DNA of 64,000 nt, from the NCBI RefSeq assembly GCF_032878955.1, contig NZ_CP043839.1, forward strand, positions 2,542,001 through 2,606,000, in the 5' to 3' direction. This stretch comes from Butyricimonas paravirosa (GTDB lineage: Bacteria; Bacteroidota; Bacteroidia; Bacteroidales; Marinifilaceae). Made by a program: the position numbers and the translations under genes. The first letter of the stretch is position 1; every line of letters starts with the position of its first letter. Below are positions 28,406 through 38,416 of the stretch, one piece after another. The notes under the pieces were generated by a model. It saw nothing but the letters and a program-made list of their open reading frames with translations. It was not told the origin of the DNA and searched no databases.

Positions 28406-31400
28406 TTATTTTAAAGTTATTTTTATTCCCAAATTGTAGGTTCTTGCTGACGGGTAAGAGCTATAATCAATACCCATATTATAAAATGCACTGTAAGACG
28501 TGCTGAAGTTTCCCTGCGGGTCCATTCCCGGATATTTCGTCCAAGTGAACAAATTCGTTGCTTGGAATGTTATATCAATCGCATTCACTATGCTGGAACC
28601 GAATAAACGACGAGGCAAACGATAACTAATATTCAAAGCGGATAATCTCATGAAAGATGCATCGTGAACATAGCGATCCGTGATAATGGAATTTGATCCC
28701 CAACCATAATACATGGCTCTTGGATAACCCCGATCCACACCCGGATTCATCGTCCAAGACTTCAACACGTTCTTGGATGTATTGTACACGTTCATATCCC
28801 CGGCACTATTTTTTTCTTCATCATAGAAACGATCAGCCCCGACCGAATAAGTAAAGGTGGCGTTCACCATCAATCCTTTCCAATAAACCGTAGTACCGAA
28901 TCCCCCGAAGAAATCGGGATTCGCATTACCTATTTCTGTACGGTCGCCATCAGCCGTGATCTGTCCGTCTCCATCCAAATCCATGATGTACAAGTCTCCC
29001 GGACGTTCATAATTATTATTATCCCGGTAATATTGCTGTTGTCCTGTTTCCGGATTCACCGTTTTCAAGGCCACCAACTCCTCATTTGTCCGGATCAATC
29101 GACCACCATACTTGTAACCATACAAAATTCCGGTTTTTCCTCCAACATCAATTTTGAAATATTGATATGCACCACCACCAAAATACTCATCCTCACTATT
29201 CAATTTTTCCAGTGTCGTAACATTTCTAGCCACGTTGAAATCAAAATCCCAAGTCAAATCCTTCTGAGCATTCTTGATAATATCCACTTTAACGTCAAAC
29301 TCGAAACCATTATTCTTCAAAGAACCAATATTCTGGGTTACTGAAGAGAAAGAAGATGAATAAGGTACAGGATCACTGTACAACAAGTTATCGACCTTTT
29401 TCTGGTAATAACCGATAGATCCCCGGATACGATCATCCCAGAATCCGTAATCCAAACCAATTTCTTTTTGTACCTGAGATTCCCATTGTAAAATATCATT
29501 CCCCAGCGAAGAGGGTTTTATTCCCGGTGCGTTATTGTACGTCGCTGATCCCATCAACGTTCTCCAGTCATAATTACCCAAATTCTGTGATCCGGTCTTT
29601 CCGATAGAAGCTCTCAATTTCAAGTAAGAAACAATATGAGAATAATCTTTCAAGAAACTCTCGTCGGAAATAATCCAAGCTAAAGCTCCCGACGGGAAAT
29701 ATCCCCAACGTTTATCCGGCCCGAATTTAGAAGAACCATCCGCACGGAAAGTAAACGTCGCAAGATAACGATTTTTGAATTTATACTCCACACGGGCAAA
29801 AGTAGAAACCAACGTGTTAGAAGCATAACTTGAAGCTATCGAGTTTTTAGTTGCCGCACTACCCAAATTCGTCAATACCTCATCATCCGGGAAATTCGAA
29901 CCTGATGCCGACAATCCGTCTGATTCGTACTTCTCAATGGAGAATCCCAACAAACCGACCAGATTATGATCTCCAAACGTGTTAAGATAATTCAACGTGT
30001 TATCCCATACATAGGTATATGATTCATTCTTAGAAACCGTTGAAGAACTTGTTCCGTCATCATAATATTTACGGTCGTAAGTCAAATTCTTATTAATACC
30101 ATACTTCAACGTCCCGTTCGTCCGTAAAGTAAGCCCGGGAATAATATCCCATTCCAACCCCAATGATCCCGTGAAATCTTTTCCTTTCCCTTCTTTCGTA
30201 TTTTTCAACGAGAAAAGAGGATTCTCCACGTAATAACTGATCATATTGATCGATCCGTCTTCCAGATAAGCCGGGTAATCCGGGCGCATATCCAAAATTG
30301 TACTGATCATATCATCCTTGTCATTCGTCACACGGGATGTTGCCCGCAAGCCTAATTTGAAACGAATCACCTCCCGAACAGAGGCATCAAAATTGAAACT
30401 ACCACCTAACAACTTAGAGCTACCACCTTTCACGATTCCTTTCTGATCTTTATAAAAGAAAGAAGCATTATAAGACGATTCTTTCGATCCCCCGCGGATT
30501 CCCAAACTATAATCCTGCGTTGCGGCATTATGTGTCATCAAATCCCACCAATCGGTATCACCATCATAATAAGCATCCTCCAAGAAGAAATCATCCACTA
30601 ATGTCTCCAAATCAAATTGACTATTATTCGTGGCAGCGTTAAATTTCGCCTCATCAATATACTTCCGGGTAAAATAATCCAAGGTTCCTCTCGTGAAGAA
30701 ACTAGCTCGCACGGCAGCTTTTGATAAGGCAATATATTCTTCGGCATTCAACACCCCGAAATCATTCGCATTCATCGTCTGAATCCCGTAACGGGCAGAA
30801 AATTCCAGTGTCGGAGTCATACCTTTTTTCCCTCGTTTAGTTGTCACCAATACAACCCCGTTTGCAGCTCTCGAACCATAAATTGCCGTGGCGGATGCAT
30901 CTTTTAGAATATCTATTGTCTCTACATCCGACAAATTCAAATTATACAAGGTGTTGGATATATTACCGGAAGTCCCAGCCGAATATTCGGGAACCCCGTC
31001 AATCACCCACAACGGTTGAGAATCTCCGGACAAAGAAGAAGATCCCCGGATAATCACCGATACCGGCGAGGTCGGAGATGCCGAACCAATCATCACGTTC
31101 ACACCCGGAGCCCGTCCCTGCAACATGGATTGAATAGAAGCCCCCATCGGTGCCGTTTCGATTTCTTTCTTCCCTAAACGAGATACCGCCCCGGTCATAT
31201 CCTTTGCTTTCGTGGTTCCGTACCCGACGGCCACCACCTCTTCCAAACGATTCACTTCCTCTTCCAGAACCACGTTAATAACCGTGTTGTTACCCACCGT
31301 CACGTATTTCGTCTGCATCCCGATAAAAGAAAAACGTAAACGCACATTACTCATTTCCGGATAGGTCAACACGTAATTTCCCTCGATATCCGTTACCACA

Positions 31401-31882
31401 CCCAACGTGGTACTATCAATCAATACGGAAACTCCCGGTATTGGAAGTCCTTCCTTATCCGTAACCCGTCCTTTCACTTGTTTTTCTTTCTTGTTCTCCT
31501 TTTGCACCTGTGGTTTCTCTCCCAACGGAACAATCACGACATTCACGCCTACCACGCTAAACGTCAAACCGGACCCTCTTAAACATTCCGTCATCACCTC
31601 CCGAATGTCGGAATCCTTGAAGTTCAAGGTCAAATTACCCACAGATTCCACCTGACTGTTTTGGTAGACAAACCTGTAATCCGTGGATTTCTCCAAAATG
31701 CTCATTACCTTTTCAAGAGATGCCTTTTCTACCTGCAAAGACACTTTAGCATCCTGACCAAATACCGACGCCGAAACCGGTACAACGCTTAAGAGTAGAA
31801 AAAACATTAAAAACCTCATAGCTAACCACATTTTTAACAACCATCTAATCCGAAGATGGACACAATTACCTGTTTTTTTCAT
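28406..31882 (-). CDS. SusC/RagA family TonB-linked outer membrane transporter with STN domain
   Basis: The ATG at 31882 (MKKTGNCVHLRIRWLLKMWL) stands in the same ACAAATGTATG context as the other susC genes and gives 1158 residues. The frame is open 66 bp further upstream, but that part is not needed. Domains: signal to about 43; STN (VSLQVEKASLEKVMSILEKSTDYRFVYQ); carboxypeptidase-like domain (VKGRVTDKEGLPIPGVSVLIDSTTLG); RLEEVVAVGYGTTKAKDMTGAVSRL; plug with DGVPEYSAG and GSRAANGVVLVTTKRG; beta-barrel to the end. Its plug entry (VGYGTTKAKDMTG) is of a different subtype from the VTGIF.K.KES.TG of loci A, C and D, which fits its different partner (DUF4465). Confidence 0.93.
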   Translation of the reverse strand: MKKTGNCVHLRIRWLLKMWLAMRFLMFFLLLSVVPVSASVFGQDAKVSLQVEKASLEKVMSILEKSTDYRFVYQNSQVESVGNLTLNFKDSDIREVMTECLRGSGLTFSVVGVNVVIVPLGEKPQVQKENKKEKQVKGRVTDKEGLPIPGVSVLIDSTTLGVVTDIEGNYVLTYPEMSNVRLRFSFIGMQTKYVTVGNNTVINVVLEEEVNRLEEVVAVGYGTTKAKDMTGAVSRLGKKEIETAPMGASIQSMLQGRAPGVNVMIGSASPTSPVSVIIRGSSSLSGDSQPLWVIDGVPEYSAGTSGNISNTLYNLNLSDVETIDILKDASATAIYGSRAANGVVLVTTKRGKKGMTPTLEFSARYGIQTMNANDFGVLNAEEYIALSKAAVRASFFTRGTLDYFTRKYIDEAKFNAATNNSQFDLETLVDDFFLEDAYYDGDTDWWDLMTHNAATQDYSLGIRGGSKESSYNASFFYKDQKGIVKGGSSKLLGGSFNFDASVREVIRFKLGLRATSRVTNDKDDMISTILDMRPDYPAYLEDGSINMISYYVENPLFSLKNTKEGKGKDFTGSLGLEWDIIPGLTLRTNGTLKYGINKNLTYDRKYYDDGTSSSTVSKNESYTYVWDNTLNYLNTFGDHNLVGLLGFSIEKYESDGLSASGSNFPDDEVLTNLGSAATKNSIASSYASNTLVSTFARVEYKFKNRYLATFTFRADGSSKFGPDKRWGYFPSGALAWIISDESFLKDYSHIVSYLKLRASIGKTGSQNLGNYDWRTLMGSATYNNAPGIKPSSLGNDILQWESQVQKEIGLDYGFWDDRIRGSIGYYQKKVDNLLYSDPVPYSSSFSSVTQNIGSLKNNGFEFDVKVDIIKNAQKDLTWDFDFNVARNVTTLEKLNSEDEYFGGGAYQYFKIDVGGKTGILYGYKYGGRLIRTNEELVALKTVNPETGQQQYYRDNNNYERPGDLYIMDLDGDGQITADGDRTEIGNANPDFFGGFGTTVYWKGLMVNATFTYSVGADRFYDEEKNSAGDMNVYNTSKNVLKSWTMNPGVDRGYPRAMYYGWGSNSIITDRYVHDASFMRLSALNISYRLPRRLFGSSIVNAIDITFQATNLFTWTKYPGMDPQGNFSTSYSAFYNMGIDYSSYPSARTYNLGIKITLK

Positions 31883-31908
31883 ACATTTGTAAAGTTTTAA
31901 AATATAAC

Positions 31909-31957
31909 AATCCCGGATTTTACCGGATTTAAGGACGAGGTAGTGCAAATACCTCGT
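31909..31957. promoter_or_regulatory. Two tandem hairpins between fecR and susC (locus B)
   Basis: The first stem pairs ACGAGGTA (31935-31942) with TACCTCGT (31950-31957) around a TTTGCAC loop, seen on the leftward transcript 3 bp after the fecR stop. The second, weaker stem pairs AATCC (31909-31913) with GGATT (31925-31929). The layout and loop match locus A. Confidence 0.5.
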
Positions 31958-31960
31958 TCT

Positions 31961-33133
31961 TTATTTACGCCTCACGAAAATACTTTTCCCTTTTACCTCA
32001 AATTCCGTATCACCTGTCATCTGCAAAAGCCCAACAATCTCTTCAAAACGTTCGAATCGCTGAATATTCCCGGTAAATTCAATATCCTTCCGAGAAACAT
32101 CTTCATAGAAAATATCTACATCATACCAACGAGCCAATGTGTTCAGTACTTCTTCCAATCGCTGTTTGCGAAATACGAAATTCCCGTCCTTCCAAGCTGT
32201 ATATAGGGTAATATCAACCGTTTTACGGGACAAAATACCTTCATCGGTCAGAACCGCCTGTTCTCCCGGAGCAAGCACAAGACTTTTATCATCTTTTGAA
32301 ATAAATTTCACTTTCCCCGAAACAAGCGTGGTCATTTGCTTATTCTCTTCCGGGTAATAACGTGCATTAAATTCGGTTCCAAGTACTTCTATACGATTTT
32401 CCCCTATTTCCACGATAAAAGGTCGGTCAGCCTCCCGTTTCACCTTAAAATAAGCCTCCCCTACCAGAAAAACTTTACGCTCCCGCTCCCCAAACTTCAC
32501 AGGATAACGAAATCTTGTCTCCGAATTAAAATACACTTCCGTCCCGTCCTCCAACGTAATCGGGTACTCCCCACCTCTTGGAACCCTCAATTCATGATAC
32601 GGGACCTCCCCCTCCAAATCCTCACACTCATAACGGATCCCCTGATTTTCCTTTAATATTTTTACTCCATCCAAATCTGATTCCACTGGATTTTCCTTTT
32701 TCGCATCAAGAGCCAAACGTTGCCCATTAGCCAGAATCAATTCTGCCTTTATTTCTCCCGGATGAATTTCCCGATGTTCTTGTTTTACTACCTCCAAATC
32801 CACCTCTCCCGATCTATAATAATATAAACAGAATAATAAAATCACCGGTATTGCCACAGCAATCCCCTTATAAAGCCACCCGGATATAAAATGCTGACTT
32901 TTTCTTGTTTTACGTTCTACTTCTCGCCAAGCTGCTTGTTTGTTCAATTTCCGGATCACCTCCAATCGCTGATTCCGATTCTCTCGTTCCCGCACTCTTA
33001 AATACAACGCTTTATTCTCTTCACTTTCATTAATCCACTCTTTCAGCTCTTGCTTTTCCGATTCTTTAATCTCTCCATTTAAATCTTTGACAATCAAACG
33101 AGAAATATCTAATCTTGGTATCAAATCATTCAT
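31961..33133 (-). CDS. FecR family anti-sigma factor
   Basis: I choose the ATG at 33133 (MNDLIPRLDISRLIVKDLNG). It aligns with the start of the locus A protein, and a TAAATTTG -7 box lies only 22 bp upstream. The product is 390 residues with the usual parts: cytoplasmic N-terminus (EWINESEENKALYLRV), a membrane helix (KGIAVAIPVILLFCLYYY), a FecR domain (YPITLEDGTEVYFNSETRFRYPVKF, VFLVGEAYFKVKRE) and the C-terminal DUF4974 part (VLNTLARWYDVDIFYED to EFEVKGKSIFVRRK). No sigma gene lies upstream; locus C's terminator comes first. It is an orphan anti-sigma gene in local context. Confidence 0.9.
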   Translation of the reverse strand: MNDLIPRLDISRLIVKDLNGEIKESEKQELKEWINESEENKALYLRVRERENRNQRLEVIRKLNKQAAWREVERKTRKSQHFISGWLYKGIAVAIPVILLFCLYYYRSGEVDLEVVKQEHREIHPGEIKAELILANGQRLALDAKKENPVESDLDGVKILKENQGIRYECEDLEGEVPYHELRVPRGGEYPITLEDGTEVYFNSETRFRYPVKFGERERKVFLVGEAYFKVKREADRPFIVEIGENRIEVLGTEFNARYYPEENKQMTTLVSGKVKFISKDDKSLVLAPGEQAVLTDEGILSRKTVDITLYTAWKDGNFVFRKQRLEEVLNTLARWYDVDIFYEDVSRKDIEFTGNIQRFERFEEIVGLLQMTGDTEFEVKGKSIFVRRK

Positions 33134-33154
33134 TATACCTTCGATTGTTGAGAG

Positions 33155-33162
33155 CAAATTTA
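33155..33162 (-). promoter_or_regulatory. -7 box TAAATTTG of locus B fecR
   Basis: The reverse strand reads TAAATTTG, matching TAnnTTTG, 22-29 bp before the preferred fecR ATG. This spacing would give a very short leader and supports the downstream start. Confidence 0.5.
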
Positions 33163-33258
33163 TGGGAAAAACAAAGGACAAGGTAAAAAAGGAAAGAACT
33201 GAATACCAATGGTTAACAAAAAGAAGGTATAAAGTCTTTAGAGGAATTTGTGAATATT

Positions 33259-33333
33259 ATTAAACGAACGTTTAATGATAAAAATATCGCTTCTCATATA
33301 TAATACAATTCACCCCCGTATCTGGGTGAAAAC
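33259..33333. promoter_or_regulatory. Conserved upstream element with ATTAAACG/CGTTTAAT palindrome (locus B)
   Basis: ATTAAACG-AA-CGTTTAAT is a near-perfect dyad. About 24 bp to its right stand TAATACAATTCACCC and GGGTGAAAAC, whose TTCACCC/GGGTGAA arms form a second dyad. Both modules recur at 19056-19108 before locus A fecR. The rest of 33163-33504 is AT-rich with no gene that I can support. Confidence 0.5.
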
Positions 33334-33504
33334 AAAATTAAAAAAATATTCCAGAATACGAAGAGAGAGAAAGAGAGAAGCCGATTTTGATTAGATATTA
33401 TTTAACGAGCCGACCTCTCTAAAATGTTCATTCTACCGACTTCAAAATATTAACAACTGGTTATCATTAAATTAACTAAACAAGAAAGTATTTGTAAAAA
33501 TAAA

Positions 33505-33572
33505 TTATAAAATGCAGGAGATCCGAAAAGTGACTTTTTCAAGTCCCTTTTCGGATCTCCTGCATTTTATAA
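33505..33572 (-). terminator. Strong long-stem terminator at the end of locus C
   Basis: The arms start TTATAAAATGCAGGAGATCC and run about 31 bases each, with one mismatch region near the small loop. They include ATGCAGGAGATCCGAAAAG with its full complement. The hairpin begins 6 bp after the stop of the DUF4369-TlpA gene, and A/T runs flank it on both sides, so it could stop transcription in either direction. Confidence 0.85.
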
Positions 33573-33577
33573 AAATA

Positions 33578-34669
33578 CTATTTCGAGAAGATTTTTTCTA
33601 AACGTTGTTCCAACTCTTTTCCATACAAATTAACAGCCACGATAATTCCTTCCGGACTAATCAAAAATACCCGGGGAACAGAAGAAACACCAAAAGTTTT
33701 AGCCACTTCACTCCTCTGATCTAAGACGTGTTTCCACGGAGTCTGATCTTCTTTTATGGCTTGTTTCCATGCATCAGGATTTTGATCAATACTCACACCT
33801 AAAACTTCAAATCCATCCTGCTGATATTTTTTGTACAACTCAAGAACATGTTTTCCTTCCCTACGACAAGGCGCACACCAAGATGCCCAAAAATCCAACA
33901 ATACCCATTTTCCTCTAAAAGAAGACAATGCGAAAAACTTTCCCTCAACATCCGGCAAATTGATCTCAGGCACTCTAGCCCCTACAGCCACCGTTCGCAT
34001 CAAATCCCGACGTTGAGTTATCAAACGGACATCGTTATTATTTTCCATCCCAACATAACTTTTTACCAAAGAGTCCAACTCTGCATATTGCAATTTTTGC
34101 ATCAAAGAAGTACGATAAAAACAAGCCGCCACATATTTATGAGCTGAATGATTCAAAAATTCATTCCGGAAAATTTTCCGAGCTTTAGTCGCATCCACAA
34201 AAGCTCTCGTGGCCGCACGCACGATCTCCTTATCTTTGGTCGCAAATGCCTTTTGATAAGCTTGGGCGCATCCCGCCTCCACACTCTCCAAACGACGTTC
34301 TTCTTTGTTAAAATACTGCCATAACTCATTCGTTGATGTTCCCTCAACATTCCCGTAGTAAATTGAATCTTTCTTTACTGCCACGTGAATTTTTCCCGGT
34401 TCTAGAAATAAGGTCAAACTACCCCGTTGATTGTTAAAAAACAATTGAACAGATTGAATCTCTGCAATTTTTCCTTTAAACTCAAATTGCCCGTTTTTTA
34501 TGTCTGAAACGCCCAATTCATTATATCCCTCTGCTGTTTTTTGTTTCATCACCACTTGCCCGGACTCCATCCCTTCAATCTTACCATTAACCTTATATTT
34601 ACCTGTATGTTGTGCATAAACCACACAACATACGAGTAAAAAACAAACACAAAACAATATTTTCCTCAT
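33578..34669 (-). CDS. DUF4369-TlpA thiol-disulfide oxidoreductase
   Basis: The 363-residue protein has a signal peptide (MRKILFCVCFLLVCCVVYAQ). The N-terminal DUF4369 domain (YKVNGKIEGMESGQVVMKQKT, GQFEFKGKIAEIQSVQLFF) is followed by a helical linker and a C-terminal AhpC/TSA-TlpA domain: GARVPEINLPDVEGKFFALSSFRG, WASWCAPC (Cys265 and Cys268), LGVSIDQNPDAWKQAIKEDQ and the cis-Pro loop VSSVPRVFLISPEG. It is probably periplasmic or membrane-associated. It is the last gene of locus C, 1 bp after the PKD-like gene and just before a strong terminator. Confidence 0.9.
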   Translation of the reverse strand: MRKILFCVCFLLVCCVVYAQHTGKYKVNGKIEGMESGQVVMKQKTAEGYNELGVSDIKNGQFEFKGKIAEIQSVQLFFNNQRGSLTLFLEPGKIHVAVKKDSIYYGNVEGTSTNELWQYFNKEERRLESVEAGCAQAYQKAFATKDKEIVRAATRAFVDATKARKIFRNEFLNHSAHKYVAACFYRTSLMQKLQYAELDSLVKSYVGMENNNDVRLITQRRDLMRTVAVGARVPEINLPDVEGKFFALSSFRGKWVLLDFWASWCAPCRREGKHVLELYKKYQQDGFEVLGVSIDQNPDAWKQAIKEDQTPWKHVLDQRSEVAKTFGVSSVPRVFLISPEGIIVAVNLYGKELEQRLEKIFSK

Positions 34670-34670
34670 C

Positions 34671-36185
34671 TTATTTCTCTCTATAAGTTACATCTACCGG
34701 AGTTCCGAACCCATCATGCACGGAAGGCGCATCGAATTCATCTCCAAATACCGTTGGGATGTCATAAGTGCGAACAATCCCATTCAACCCGGAACCGGAC
34801 TTCACAGACCCTACAATCAATTTTTCTTGCATCGTCGAATTAGGATACATTCCCATAAATAAATTGAACTTCAACATCGTGATCGTTTCTCCATCCAAAT
34901 GAATTGGTTCTGCCTGATGCCCTTCCATATCAAAATGATACACCGTATTGCCGACAGCATAAAACAACCAAGGTAAACTGGGATGTACTGCAAAACAAGT
35001 TGCTTTTTCAATCCCCGGATAATCCAATTTCATAAACTTCGTTTGAGTTACCCCTCCATAAGCTGATACTTTCATCACGTACAAATAACGAGAGTTAGGA
35101 GCCTCTACATCTTGCAATATTGCATACACACTACCTCCATCATACCGAGAATTCGCCATATAAACAAAATCTTTCCCTGTAACCCAAGAAAATTCAGACT
35201 CTTTTGCCGTCATCAACGTACAATTCTTCATGCTATTTGCAATCATCACGAAACGTCTGTTTGAAGTGTCATATAATATTCGATTGGGATTGTAAGCACT
35301 ATATGACGTGTTCACTCCCACGGACGGAGCAACATTAAAATAATTTCCATCGTCACCTGCAATAAAATTAATAGGAACCCCGAAAAGTACTTGCTGCCCA
35401 AAAGTTGTTCCCCCGAATACATATTTATCCGAGATAAGTAACTCCCATCCCATTCCGGCAGTTCTGTTCGAAGCAACAAAATTCTGAGGATATTCCAACA
35501 TTTCATAACGAATATCATTCCCATCATCCCACTCATAAGTATCAACATCAAGAGTAGCGGTTGTCGTTTCCGTTATAAGATAAAACCTCGGATCTGTTCC
35601 CCATTGGAGATAATACATATCAAATACCGTATTTATCCTTTTGGGCCCTTTCAACTGCGGGGCATCCCGAAGTAAATCACGCACGACAAGATCCTCCTTG
35701 GCAGACATCGAAATTAAATCTAAACGGGTATACCCATTCACATCCGAAAGCACCAACCATCCCTCATTTAATTGAGTCGTCACCTTCAATTTGAACGATC
35801 CTTTCCAAGTTACTCTCGTAATTGTATCCTTTACCAAGCAATTCACATCGTATTCTCCATCCGGAAGCTCCACGAAGTAATTCAAATCACGTTCCTCACC
35901 AATCACATACGATGTTGTCTGAATATCCCCCACCTTGGGTTGGGAAACCGCTTCCCATTTAAAACTGTACCGATCTGGCATACTACCGTCATCCGCAGTA
36001 GCCTCTATGCCCGGAGTCACCCGCAAAGTATCAACATTTCGATATTTCATCTGCATTTCACCAGGTAACCCTGTCACCTGTAACTCATTTATTTCATGGT
36101 AGTCATAATTTCCTTTATCATCGAAACAACCAGAGACCACGACTGCCATAAATATCGTCAACACGAACAATATATTTCTCATCAT
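34671..36185 (-). CDS. PKD-like family surface lipoprotein
   Basis: The product is 504 residues, with lipoprotein signal MMRNILFVLTIFMAVVVSGC and then FDDKGNYDYHEINELQVTGLPGEM. PKD-like strands run to about residue 145 (YSFKWEAVSQPKV, GEYDVNCLVKDTITRVTWKGSFKLKVTTQ), followed by NEGWLVLSDVNGYTRLDLISM, the same junction as in the locus A member (10479-12011). The remainder is beta-rich and probably propeller-like. Fourth in the SusC-SusD-DUF4843-PKD order, it is presumably an accessory surface lipoprotein of the uptake complex. Confidence 0.8.
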   Translation of the reverse strand: MMRNILFVLTIFMAVVVSGCFDDKGNYDYHEINELQVTGLPGEMQMKYRNVDTLRVTPGIEATADDGSMPDRYSFKWEAVSQPKVGDIQTTSYVIGEERDLNYFVELPDGEYDVNCLVKDTITRVTWKGSFKLKVTTQLNEGWLVLSDVNGYTRLDLISMSAKEDLVVRDLLRDAPQLKGPKRINTVFDMYYLQWGTDPRFYLITETTTATLDVDTYEWDDGNDIRYEMLEYPQNFVASNRTAGMGWELLISDKYVFGGTTFGQQVLFGVPINFIAGDDGNYFNVAPSVGVNTSYSAYNPNRILYDTSNRRFVMIANSMKNCTLMTAKESEFSWVTGKDFVYMANSRYDGGSVYAILQDVEAPNSRYLYVMKVSAYGGVTQTKFMKLDYPGIEKATCFAVHPSLPWLFYAVGNTVYHFDMEGHQAEPIHLDGETITMLKFNLFMGMYPNSTMQEKLIVGSVKSGSGLNGIVRTYDIPTVFGDEFDAPSVHDGFGTPVDVTYREK

Positions 36186-36203
36186 ATAAACTCTTTTAGG
36201 ATT

Positions 36204-36953
36204 CTAATTGTAATACACATCACCCATTCTCATCAATGTCACATTATCATCTTCGTAAATTGGATGACCGTTTGCACTATAATCATTTAAAATCTGCACC
36301 ATTTTCGCTGCAATATATTTCTGTCTGGAATTGATCATATAACTTGCATCATTAAACATTTCCCGTGTCAAATTCATCTCCTCACAGATCACATCCAATT
36401 TCTTCACCGAAAATTCACCAAATTCATAAGTACTCCATTTCGTAGGAGGGGTCATAATCTCGGAAAAAACAATCTTATAACGGATTGCGCTATATTCTTC
36501 ATCGCTCGAAGACACTTTCGTCGGATAATTCAAGGTGAAATATTCATTCTCCTCTAACTCAAGAATTATATAACGTTCCTCCCGTTTTAAAACCTCTGGG
36601 CGTAATAATTCAACTAAAATTGTTCCGAAAGTATTACCAGCCGAAATCGTGTACGAATCTGATAAAGTTCTAAAATCCGTCTCAGCCGTAGCATTTGTCT
36701 CAGCAATCTTCACTTTCACCTGTCGATCATAATTTTTCACTTCGCCTCCGGTCCTTACCTGAATATAAAGAGAATCCACAGATTTATTTACATCCACATA
36801 GGCAAATGAAAAATACGTTGAATCCAATCCGGCCGACGGATTAAAATAAACAAAATCACGGCCGGAATAAAGATCCAAATCTTTCTGGCATCCCCAACCA
36901 ATCATCACTAAGGCCGAAATTATGAGTACATATTTTTTTATCATGTCATTCAT
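36204..36953 (-). CDS. DUF4843 family lipoprotein
   Basis: The frame is open upstream, but the ATG at 36953 (MNDMIKKYVLIISALVMIGWGC) lies 4 bp after the SusD stop and gives a good lipoprotein signal, so I use it (249 residues). DUF4843 hallmarks are SGRDFVYFNPSAG, VDSLYIQVRTGGEVKNYDRQVKVKI, FGTILVELLRPEVLKREERYIILELEENEYF and PPTKWSTYEFGEFSVKKLDVI. It matches the position and architecture of the locus A protein (12008-12748). Confidence 0.82.
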   Translation of the reverse strand: MNDMIKKYVLIISALVMIGWGCQKDLDLYSGRDFVYFNPSAGLDSTYFSFAYVDVNKSVDSLYIQVRTGGEVKNYDRQVKVKIAETNATAETDFRTLSDSYTISAGNTFGTILVELLRPEVLKREERYIILELEENEYFTLNYPTKVSSSDEEYSAIRYKIVFSEIMTPPTKWSTYEFGEFSVKKLDVICEEMNLTREMFNDASYMINSRQKYIAAKMVQILNDYSANGHPIYEDDNVTLMRMGDVYYN

Positions 36954-36957
36954 ATTT

Positions 36958-38406
36958 TTAATTTCTATAATCAGTTTCACTATCAGGCAAAGGGAATTTA
37001 TATTTTGCCTCATTCATCATAACATCTCCACTGTCATCGCCTGCCGGAATAGTAGAAGCATTCAATCGTTTATAATAATAAAACAACTGTCCCTCACCAA
37101 AAAACTCTTTCATATACTCCTCCTTCAACACCTGTTGAACATCGATTATTTCCGTATCCTCAAAAGCAATCAATCCCCTATTTCTCCGAATTTGATTCAA
37201 ACAAGCCCGAGCTTCAGCCTCATCGCTTGTCGTTTCCGCAACAATATAAAACATTTCACTAATACGGATCATCGGGACTAAATAGGAATAGAATGGATCT
37301 GTTTCCTCTGTTGCCTCATATTTATGAAAACAACGGAAACTATATTTCCCATTATCCGGTTTAATCCAAAACGGGGTAAACCGCCAGTCACTCGTGTTCT
37401 CAGACAAAAAGATATTCAACAAACTTGTATTAGTTGGAGCCAAAATCCCGTTATCTAACTCTGGAGTAAAATAATCCGTAAAAATGTCTCCCCGCTGTTT
37501 GTTTTCCAGCCCAAATAATACTTCTGTTGAAAATACCCTATCTTTCTTTTTATTACTACTTTCCATAATTGCATTATAGGATACAAACGGATACCACTTT
37601 GGTTGTATTTCAACAAGCTTTCTTGCCATAATTAACGCATCCTCATTACGTCCGGCATACAGATACACCCGTGCCATCAGGGCTTGAACGGCATAATAAT
37701 TCAATCGGTAAGTCCGTAAACGCAAGTCATTATTTCCATCCGAAGCCGTCGTATTTCTCGGCCCTTCCGTTATCACCGGATCATTAACCAACAACTCTTC
37801 CGCTTTTTTCAGATCATCTAATATATTATCAATCACCTCTGATGCCGGGAGAATATTTGATCCTTGATAAGAAAACTTCTTATTATAACAGATGGAAAGC
37901 CCCTCGGGATTCGTTTTATAAACAGGACCAAATAATCGTAACAAATCAAAATGCAACATGGCTCTCAAAGCCAATGCCTCTCCATAAATAAGATTATAAT
38001 TATCACCCGTAAATACATCTTTACGCAAATCGGCATTCTCCATCAACTTATTACAATTCATGATCAAAGAATACATCTTCTGCCATAAAGCATCAATGCT
38101 TGCTTTTACATCATCATCACTATAATTATAGGCAATCCATTCTTTGTATGTACCAATAGACGAAAGATTGTAACGTTGAGCTAATATCTCAACCATTCTA
38201 AACATCAAATCCCCTCCATATAAAGTTTTTTGATTTAACTCCACGTACACCCCTGTTAAGGACTGTTTAAATCCTTCTTCAGTTTCATATAGCTGATCTT
38301 CCAAAACCCGGTCTATCGGTTTCAAATCCAACCAGCTCTCGCACCCGCACAACATTACCATAAGTAATGCGACACTTACGTTTTTTATTGATTTCAATAC
38401 TTGCAT
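36958..38406 (-). CDS. SusD/RagB family nutrient-binding lipoprotein
   Basis: The product is 482 residues; signal and lipobox are SVALLMVMLCGC, then ESWLDLKPIDRVLEDQLYETEEGFKQSLTGVYVEL. TPR-like helices include GEALALRAMLHFDLLRLFGPVYK. The C-terminal part has VPMIRISEMFYIVAE, LKEEYMKEFFGEGQLFYYYKRLN and a closing KYKFPLPDSETDYRN. It starts 10 bp after the SusC stop. It is closest in style to the locus A protein, fitting a duplicated SusC/SusD/DUF4843/PKD module. Confidence 0.92.
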   Translation of the reverse strand: MQVLKSIKNVSVALLMVMLCGCESWLDLKPIDRVLEDQLYETEEGFKQSLTGVYVELNQKTLYGGDLMFRMVEILAQRYNLSSIGTYKEWIAYNYSDDDVKASIDALWQKMYSLIMNCNKLMENADLRKDVFTGDNYNLIYGEALALRAMLHFDLLRLFGPVYKTNPEGLSICYNKKFSYQGSNILPASEVIDNILDDLKKAEELLVNDPVITEGPRNTTASDGNNDLRLRTYRLNYYAVQALMARVYLYAGRNEDALIMARKLVEIQPKWYPFVSYNAIMESSNKKKDRVFSTEVLFGLENKQRGDIFTDYFTPELDNGILAPTNTSLLNIFLSENTSDWRFTPFWIKPDNGKYSFRCFHKYEATEETDPFYSYLVPMIRISEMFYIVAETTSDEAEARACLNQIRRNRGLIAFEDTEIIDVQQVLKEEYMKEFFGEGQLFYYYKRLNASTIPAGDDSGDVMMNEAKYKFPLPDSETDYRN

Positions 38407-38416
38407 ATTAGATCAT

